Source: Chloroflexota bacterium (GTDB lineage: Bacteria; Chloroflexota; Dehalococcoidia; UBA6926; JACQUM01). From it: a DNA stretch of 9,010 nucleotides. Positions 4,347 through 9,010 of this stretch are shown piece by piece; the first letter of the stretch is position 1; each line of letters starts with the position of its first letter. The notes below the pieces were generated by a model. The model saw nothing but the letters and a program-made list of their open reading frames with translations, did no database searches and was not told the DNA's origin. The stretch lies in contig JACQUM010000120.1 of NCBI GenBank assembly GCA_016210295.1, positions 1 to 9,010 on the forward strand, read 5' to 3'. Position numbers and translations under genes: made by a program.

Positions 4347-5585
4347 ATGTCCATAGACGTGGCCGCGATCCGCAAGGACTTCCCGCTCCTGGCGCGCACC
4401 GTGAACGGAAAGCCCATCGTCTACCTGGACAACGCCGCCACCTCCCAGAAGCCTCAGTGCGTCATCGACGCCCTCTGCCAGTTCTATCAGGCCTCCAACG
4501 CCAACGTGCATCGCGGAATCTACGCCCTGAGCGAGGAGGCGACCCTTCTCTACGAGACCTCTCGGGAGAAAGTCGCCCGCTTCATCGGGGCCCCCAGCCC
4601 GCGGAGCACCGTCTACACGCGGAACACCACCGAAGCCATCAACCTTGTGTCCCATGCCTGGGGCCGACTGAATCTCAAGGCAGGCGACGAGGTGCTCATC
4701 ACCGAGATGGAGCATCACTCCAACATCGTCCCCTGGCTCCTCCTCTGCCAGGAGACGGGGGCGACCCTCCGTTCCCTCCCCGTCACCGAGGACGGCCTGT
4801 TAGACCTATCGGAGCTCGACTCTCTGCTCACCGAGAGGACCCGTCTCTTTGCCGTTACCCAGATGTCCAACGTCCTGGGAACGATCAACCCCGTCCGAGA
4901 GCTGGTGGCCAAGGCCCACGCCGTCGGAGCCCTCGCACTGGTGGACGGCGCCCAGAGCGTCCCTCACCTAGAGGTGGACGTGAAAGAGATGGGCTGCGAC
5001 TTCTTCGCCTTCTCCGCTCACAAGATGCTGGGCCCGACGGGCATCGGCGTCCTGTACGCCCGCGAGGAGCTTCTGGAGAAGATGGGGCCCTTCCTCGGGG
5101 GTGGCGAGATGATCAGCGAGGTCTACCTGGACCACGCCACGTGGAAGGACATCCCCTGGAAGTACGAGGCGGGCACGCCGAACTTCGCTGATGCCGTCGC
5201 CTTCGGCGTGGCCATCGACTATCTGGAGAAGATCGGCATGAAGGCGGTGCGCCAGCACGAAAAGGAGCTCACCGCCTACGCTTTGCGGGTGTTGGAAAAC
5301 GTGGGAGGCGTCAAGGTCTTCGGCCCTCCGGACGCCGTCCGGCGGGGAGGAGTCGTCTCCTTTTGGATGGAAGGTGTGCACCCCCACGACCTGGCCCAGG
5401 TCCTCGACACCGAGGGGGTCTGTATCCGGGCTGGGCACCACTGCGCCCAGCCCCTGATGCGACGCCTCCGCGTTCCAGCCACCGCTCGCGCAAGCTTCTA
5501 CCTCTACAACACACGAGATGAAATCGACGTCCTCGTCGGGGGTCTGAAGAAGGCCACGGAGCTCTTCGGCCATGTCCCTGGATGA
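4347..5585 (+). CDS. sufS: Cysteine desulfurase SufS
   Basis: A PLP-dependent group II cysteine desulfurase that converts cysteine to alanine and passes a persulfide to the Fe-S assembly partner. The 412 residues match the family, and numbering nearly coincides with E. coli SufS. Visible landmarks are VYLDNAATSQKP (25-36), MEHHSNIVPW with PLP-stacking His124 (121-130), Asp200 in LVDGAQSVPH, the PLP Lys226 in FSAHKMLGPTG, the catalytic Cys366 in RAGHHCAQPLMRR and Arg381 in ARASFYLYNT. I chose ATG 4347 because it gives the family start MSIDVAAIRKDFP, with AGGAAGGAG upstream at a long 12-base spacing. The in-frame ATG at 4323 adds eight residues and has AGGAG directly abutting it, so it cannot be excluded. 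The gene overlaps sufU by 14 bases. Confidence 0.96.
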   Translation: MSIDVAAIRKDFPLLARTVNGKPIVYLDNAATSQKPQCVIDALCQFYQASNANVHRGIYALSEEATLLYETSREKVARFIGAPSPRSTVYTRNTTEAINLVSHAWGRLNLKAGDEVLITEMEHHSNIVPWLLLCQETGATLRSLPVTEDGLLDLSELDSLLTERTRLFAVTQMSNVLGTINPVRELVAKAHAVGALALVDGAQSVPHLEVDVKEMGCDFFAFSAHKMLGPTGIGVLYAREELLEKMGPFLGGGEMISEVYLDHATWKDIPWKYEAGTPNFADAVAFGVAIDYLEKIGMKAVRQHEKELTAYALRVLENVGGVKVFGPPDAVRRGGVVSFWMEGVHPHDLAQVLDTEGVCIRAGHHCAQPLMRRLRVPATARASFYLYNTRDEIDVLVGGLKKATELFGHVPG

Positions 5586-6018
5586 CCTGTACCGCGAGGT
5601 GATCCTAGAGCACTACCGCCATCCGCGGAACAAGGGCGAAATCGCCGACGCCGAGATCGATCTCCTTCAGAACAACCCTCTCTGCGGCGATGAGGTGCAC
5701 CTCTTCGTCAAGGTCATGGATGGACGGATCGCCGACGCAGAGTTCCTGGGGCAGGGGTGCTCCATCTCTCAGGCCTCCGCCTCGATGATGACGGAGATGC
5801 TGGAGGGGAAAAGCCTGGAGGAGGCGAAAGCCCTCGCCACCGCCTTTGGGGAGATGATGCAAGGCACCTTGTCTCCCGACGCGTCCGCGCTCGGCGAGCT
5901 TCTCGCCCTCCAGGGGGTTCGGATGTACCCCGTCCGCATCAAGTGCGCCGTTTTGGCGTGGGAGACCCTGCAGAAGGGCCTTCAGAATTACCAGGTGAAG
6001 GTGAGCAAGGGCGGCTAG
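5572..6018 (+). CDS. sufU: Fe-S assembly sulfur acceptor SufU
   Basis: A 148-residue SufU-type protein, the partner that accepts sulfur from SufS in bacteria using the SUF system. It carries the full zinc/sulfur-transfer set: Cys38 and Asp40 in NNPLCGDEV, Cys63 in GQGCSISQASASMM, and Cys125 in RIKCAVLAWETL. The extra segment between Cys63 and Cys125 (SPDASALGELLALQGV) is typical of SufU and separates it from IscU. The ATG lies within the last 14 bases of sufS in another frame, so translation is probably coupled. In B. subtilis the equivalent protein acts as a zinc-dependent sulfurtransferase, not a scaffold; the conserved ligands here suggest the same. No sufB, sufC or sufD lies in the window. 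Confidence 0.95.
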   Translation: MSLDDLYREVILEHYRHPRNKGEIADAEIDLLQNNPLCGDEVHLFVKVMDGRIADAEFLGQGCSISQASASMMTEMLEGKSLEEAKALATAFGEMMQGTLSPDASALGELLALQGVRMYPVRIKCAVLAWETLQKGLQNYQVKVSKGG

Positions 6019-6028
6019 CGCCGCTTTT
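6011..6028 (+). terminator. Intrinsic terminator overlapping the sufU stop codon
   Basis: GCGGC (6011-6015) pairs with GCCGC (6020-6024) around TAGC and is followed at once by TTTT (6025-6028). The sufU stop codon TAG (6016-6018) sits in the loop. The stem is short and the U-run modest, but it is well placed to end the sufSU transcript. Confidence 0.5.
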
Positions 6029-6152
6029 CATCCTGGCCGCGATGAGGCTAGGACTTGCGCTTCCCCGCTCCGTGTGGCGCTCGAGAGTTGTCCCCTACCC
6101 TCGTCAGCCAGCCTCGACGACAAGATCACAATGAGCGAAGGCTCTGATCCGC

Positions 6153-6174
6153 TCGCCCTGAGCTTGTCGAAGGA
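6153..6174. repeat. REP-like sequence (CCTGAGCTTGTCGAAGG core)
   Basis: The core at 6157-6173 matches, from memory, a very widespread intergenic REP-type sequence often seen as CCTTCGACAAGCTCAGG on the other strand. Only one copy is in this window, in the 235-base gap between sufU and argG. It is extragenic, as expected for such elements. Identity rests on recognition and was not searched. Confidence 0.55.
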
Positions 6175-6214
6175 TGATTGTCAGTCTGCCAGGCCCTCTA
6201 CACCGCATCCCCTC

Positions 6215-6223
6215 TGCTACAAT
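6215..6223 (+). promoter_or_regulatory. Putative extended -10 promoter of the argG operon
   Basis: TGCTACAAT combines a TGn extension with TACAAT (6218-6223), 30 bases before the argG start. No good -35 box is seen 17 bases upstream, which fits an extended -10 promoter. No clear ArgR-box palindrome was found nearby. Confidence 0.5.
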
Positions 6224-6253
6224 GAGGAGACCATCCGGCGCAAGGAGCCCTTC

Positions 6254-7465
6254 ATGGCGGATAAGCTGGTCCTGGCCTACAGTGGCGGTCTGGACACCTC
6301 GGTGGCCGTCCGCTGGATCAAGGAGCGCTACGGGTACGACGTCGTCACCCTGACCGCCGACCTGGGCAACGCCGGCGACCTGGGGGTCATCGCCCAGCGG
6401 GCCCGCGCGGCAGGCGCCATCGCCGCCCACGTGGCCGACGTCCGCGAGGAGTTCCTCAGGGACTTCGCCTTCCGGGCCCTTCAAGCTGGAGCCATCTATC
6501 AGGGCGCCTACCCTCTCGCCACCGCCCTCGGGAGGCCCCTCATCGCCCGCCTCCTCGTGGAGGCGGCCCATGCCGAAGGGGCCACGGCAGTCGCCCACGG
6601 CTGCACCGGCAAGGGGAACGACCAGGTCCGCTTCGACGTCTCCGTCGGCGCCCTGGCGCCCCACCTCAAGGTCATCGCCCCCGCCCGCGAATGGGGGATG
6701 ACCCGGGAGGAGGAGATAGACTACGCCGCCCGCCACGGCATCCCCGTACCCGTGACCAAGTCCAAGCCCTTCTCCACCGACGAGAACCTCTGGGGCCGCT
6801 CCATCGAGTCGGGCGTCCTGGAAGACCCCTGGCAGGAGCCGCCCGAGGAGGCCTACCAGTGGACCAAGCCCGTCGCCCAGACGCCGGACAAGCCCCGCTA
6901 CGTCGAGATCCGCTTCGAGCAGGGGACCCCCCTCGCCGTGGACGGGGAGGACCTGAGCCCCGTGGCCCTCGTCCAGCATCTCGACGAGGCGGCCGGGGAG
7001 CACGGCGTGGGGCGTATCGACCACATCGAGGACAGGCTGGTGGGGATCAAGTCCCGAGAGATCTATGAGGCCCCAGCCGCCACCGTCCTCATGGCCGCCC
7101 ACCGCGCCCTGGAGGCGATGGTGCTGACCAAAGACCAGCTCCGTTTCAAGGAAGTGGTGGCACGAGAGTACGCCCAACTCGTCTACGACGGGCTGTGGTT
7201 CAGCCGTCAGCGGGAGGACCTCCAAGCCTATGTGGAGTCCACCCAGCGCTTCGTGACGGGAGCAGTGCGGGTGAAGCTGTCCAAGGGCCAGGCGACGGTG
7301 GTGGGGCGGCAGTCCCCCTACAGCCTCTACCAGACGGCCCTGGCCACCTACGGCAAAGGCGACCTCTTCGACCAATCGGCCTCGCCGGGGTTCATCCACA
7401 TCTGGGGCCTCTCCACCCGCACCCAGGCCCGGGTGCAGGAAAAGAATCCCCGCCCTCAGAAGTAA
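6254..7465 (+). CDS. argG: Argininosuccinate synthase
   Basis: It joins citrulline and aspartate using ATP, giving argininosuccinate, the penultimate step of arginine synthesis. The 403-residue length is typical. The ATP-pyrophosphatase loop AYSGGLDTS covers residues 8-16. Other signatures are GAYPLATALGRPLIA (84-98), HGCTGKGNDQVRF (115-127), STDENLWGRSIESG (174-187) and the C-terminal GLWFSRQREDLQAYV (313-327). The start at ATG 6254 has AAGGAG six bases upstream and yields MADKLVLAYSGGLD, the family start. The open frame extends 180 bases further upstream, but that part overlaps the REP-like repeat and promoter and is not coding. It is the first gene of an operon with the SRPBCC gene (22 bases later) and argH. 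Confidence 0.98.
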   Translation: MADKLVLAYSGGLDTSVAVRWIKERYGYDVVTLTADLGNAGDLGVIAQRARAAGAIAAHVADVREEFLRDFAFRALQAGAIYQGAYPLATALGRPLIARLLVEAAHAEGATAVAHGCTGKGNDQVRFDVSVGALAPHLKVIAPAREWGMTREEEIDYAARHGIPVPVTKSKPFSTDENLWGRSIESGVLEDPWQEPPEEAYQWTKPVAQTPDKPRYVEIRFEQGTPLAVDGEDLSPVALVQHLDEAAGEHGVGRIDHIEDRLVGIKSREIYEAPAATVLMAAHRALEAMVLTKDQLRFKEVVAREYAQLVYDGLWFSRQREDLQAYVESTQRFVTGAVRVKLSKGQATVVGRQSPYSLYQTALATYGKGDLFDQSASPGFIHIWGLSTRTQARVQEKNPRPQK

Positions 7466-7487
7466 TCCGAACCAACAAAGGAAGCTC

Positions 7488-7913
7488 ATGTCGGAGTCCC
7501 TTCATCTCTCGGCGGTCATCCCAGCCAGCCCTCGGCGCGTCTATGAATCGTGGCTTAGCGGGAAGGAGCACGGCGCCATGACCGGCAGCGCGGCGACTGG
7601 CCAGGCAAAGGTCGGCGCACGGTTCACCGCCTGGGACAGCTACATCGAAGGCGCGAACGTGGAGATGGAGCCCTACCGGCGCATCGTCCAGAGCTGGCGG
7701 ACCTCGGAGTTCCCCGAAGGGAGCCCCGACTCGCGCCTGGAGGTCCTGCTGGAGGAGGCCAAGGGCGGGACGAAGGTCACCCTGGTCCACACCGGCATCC
7801 CCGAAGGCCAGGGAGAGCAGTACAAGCAGGGCTGGCGCGACTTCTACTTCAAGCCGATGAAGATATACTTCGCCAGCGCAAGAAACAAGAAGGCGACCTC
7901 GAAACGCGCATGA
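7488..7913 (+). CDS. SRPBCC/AHSA1-like small ligand-binding domain protein
   Basis: The 141-residue protein resembles the Aha1-C-like (AHSA1) branch of the START/Bet v1 fold. It shows the family pattern: VIPASPRRVYESWL (10-23), the GxxFTAWDSYIEG strand pair (43-55), MEPYRRIVQSWRTSEFP (60-76), LEVLLEEAKGGTKVTLVHTGIPE (84-106) and the closing helix YKQGWRDFYFKPMKIYF (112-128). A basic tail ends the protein. Members of this fold bind small hydrophobic ligands or act as co-chaperone-like domains; the ligand here is unknown. An AAAGGA ribosome site precedes the ATG by five bases. The gene lies 22 bases after argG, and its TGA overlaps the argH ATG, so it is translated within the arginine operon. 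No arginine-pathway function is known for this family. Confidence 0.85.
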   Translation: MSESLHLSAVIPASPRRVYESWLSGKEHGAMTGSAATGQAKVGARFTAWDSYIEGANVEMEPYRRIVQSWRTSEFPEGSPDSRLEVLLEEAKGGTKVTLVHTGIPEGQGEQYKQGWRDFYFKPMKIYFASARNKKATSKRA

Positions 7914-9010
7914 CCATACCCCCCACCCCCGACCCCGCCTCCTACCTCGCCTCCCTGCCCTTCGATAAGCGCCTCGCCCTCTACGACGTCCAGGGCTCCA
8001 TCGCCTGGGCCCGCGCCCTCCACCGCGCCGGCGTCCTCACGACAGCGGAAAGGGACAAAATCGTCCAGGGCCTCGCTTCCATCCGCGAGAAGCTGGAAAA
8101 AGGCACCTTTCCCTTCCGGCCGGAACTGGAGGACATCCATTACAACGTCGAGGCCCGTTTGACGGAAAGGATCGGTCCCCTCGGCGGGAAGCTCCACACC
8201 GGACGCTCCCGCAACGACCAGATCGCCACGGACCTGCGCCTCTACGTCAAGGACGCCGTCCGCCAGGCCATCGCTCGCTTGAAAGACTACCAGCGCGCCC
8301 TTCTCGCCCAGGCGGAGCAGCACCTGGACACAGTCATGCCGGGCTACACCCACTTCCAGCGGGCCCAGCCCGTCCTCCTGGCCCACCACTTTCTCGCCTA
8401 CGTGGAGATGGCCCAGCGGGACGCGGAGCGCTTCCTCGACGCCTACCGGCGGACCGACGTCCTCCCCCTGGGCAGCGCCGCCCTGGCCGGGACGGCGTAC
8501 CCCATCGACCGCGAGGCCCTGGCCAAAGACCTGGGCTTCTCTCGCGTCAGCCGGAACAGCCTGGACGCCGTCTCCGACCGCGATTTCGTCGTCGAATACG
8601 AGGCGGCCGCCGCCCTCACCATGGCCCACCTCTCCCGCCTGGCCGAGGAGACCGTCCTCTGGTCCTCCGAGGAGTTCGGCTTCCTTCGCGTGGCGGACGC
8701 CTATTCTTCCGGCTCCAGCATCATGCCCCAGAAGCGCAACCCCGACATCGCCGAGCTGGCCCGGGGCAAGACGGGCCGCGTCTATGGCCACCTGGTGGGC
8801 ATCCTCACCCTCCTCAAGGGCCTTCCCCTCACGTACAATCGAGACCTCCAGGAGGACAAGGAGGGCTTCTTCGATACCGTGGACACCCTGTTGAGTACCC
8901 TGGAGGTATTCACTGGAATGGTGAGCACCTTGACGGTTAACGCAGAGCGCACCCGTCAGGCCGCCCAGGACAGCAACATCCTGGCCACGGACCTGGCCGA
9001 CTACCTGGTG
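7910..9010 (+). CDS. argH: Argininosuccinate lyase (cut by window edge)
   Basis: It splits argininosuccinate into arginine and fumarate, the last step of arginine synthesis. The first 367 residues are present and the frame stays open to the window end. Superfamily blocks are HTGRSRNDQIATDLRLYV (96-113), GYTHFQRAQP with the His at 148 (145-154), SLDAVSDRDFVVEY (217-230) and the signature GSSIMPQKRNPD with the catalytic Ser270 (268-279), followed by GLPLTYNRDLQEDKE. The ATG overlaps the TGA of the preceding gene (ATGA), which suggests translational coupling. The N-terminus is unusual: only 17 residues precede the PFDKRL segment, and the LWGGRF motif that opens most ArgH proteins is missing. No upstream in-frame start would restore it. 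Confidence 0.97.
   Translation, partial: MTIPPTPDPASYLASLPFDKRLALYDVQGSIAWARALHRAGVLTTAERDKIVQGLASIREKLEKGTFPFRPELEDIHYNVEARLTERIGPLGGKLHTGRSRNDQIATDLRLYVKDAVRQAIARLKDYQRALLAQAEQHLDTVMPGYTHFQRAQPVLLAHHFLAYVEMAQRDAERFLDAYRRTDVLPLGSAALAGTAYPIDREALAKDLGFSRVSRNSLDAVSDRDFVVEYEAAAALTMAHLSRLAEETVLWSSEEFGFLRVADAYSSGSSIMPQKRNPDIAELARGKTGRVYGHLVGILTLLKGLPLTYNRDLQEDKEGFFDTVDTLLSTLEVFTGMVSTLTVNAERTRQAAQDSNILATDLADYLV

Noticed and set aside
5371..5390. GTGCACCCCCA in sufS, similar to the palindromic repeat core and also coding GVHPH
   Set aside because: The GVHPHD residues are native to SufS proteins, and the left arm of the palindrome is missing, so this is coincidence.
6074..6253. Upstream extension of argG by 60 codons
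   Set aside because: It would translate a REP-like repeat and the promoter. The family start and a good ribosome site are at 6254.
6019..6253. ArgR box or T-box/riboswitch before argG
   Set aside because: No AT-rich ArgR-type palindrome and no T-box or riboswitch core was recognisable.
6104..7489. Long open frame on the minus strand (461 codons) opposite argG
   Set aside because: Fully overlaps argG; Gly/Leu/Val-rich with no family signature; a GC-driven shadow.

Overview
The window looks like ordinary chromosome from a GC-rich bacterium. The gene content suggests a Chloroflexota lineage, perhaps Dehalococcoidia-like: HrcA/CIRCE-type control of groESL, a SufS-SufU pair, a small XRE regulator next to a DUF2851 gene, and GC-rich palindromic repeats. 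This taxonomic guess rests on recognition only and is moderate at best.

Layout. Bases 1-690 hold the start of a groES-groEL operon on the minus strand, with a perfect CIRCE operator over its promoter. Head-to-head with it, on the plus strand, are a small XRE-family regulator (752-982) and a DUF2851 gene (1023-2456), separated by a perfect 14-bp inverted repeat. A 341-bp gene-free gap (2457-2797) is packed with stem-loops. Class II fumarase follows (2798-4204), then a sufS-sufU operon (4347-6018) with its own promoter, a leader hairpin and a terminator overlapping the sufU stop codon. The last block is an arginine-biosynthesis operon: argG (6254-7465), a small SRPBCC/AHSA1-like gene (7488-7913) and argH (7910 to the window edge).

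How the genes work together. ArgG and ArgH carry out the last two steps of arginine synthesis. ArgH releases fumarate, which the fumarase encoded 3.7 kb upstream can hydrate to malate. SufS delivers cysteine sulfur to SufU for Fe-S cluster assembly. GroES/GroEL is the housekeeping chaperonin under heat-shock repression. The XRE/DUF2851 pair has no assigned role.

The most unusual feature is a family of GC-rich palindromic elements. Two members lie inside the DUF2851 reading frame in the same codon phase. They differ by exactly 30 bases, so the frame is kept, and they encode related peptides in what appear to be linkers. Related sequences occur near the start of the same gene and in the gap upstream of fumarase. 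This resembles the behaviour of protein-embedded palindromic elements known from Rickettsia. I found no mobile element genes, CRISPR array, tRNA, rRNA or defence system, and no clear candidate for a wholly new multi-gene system.
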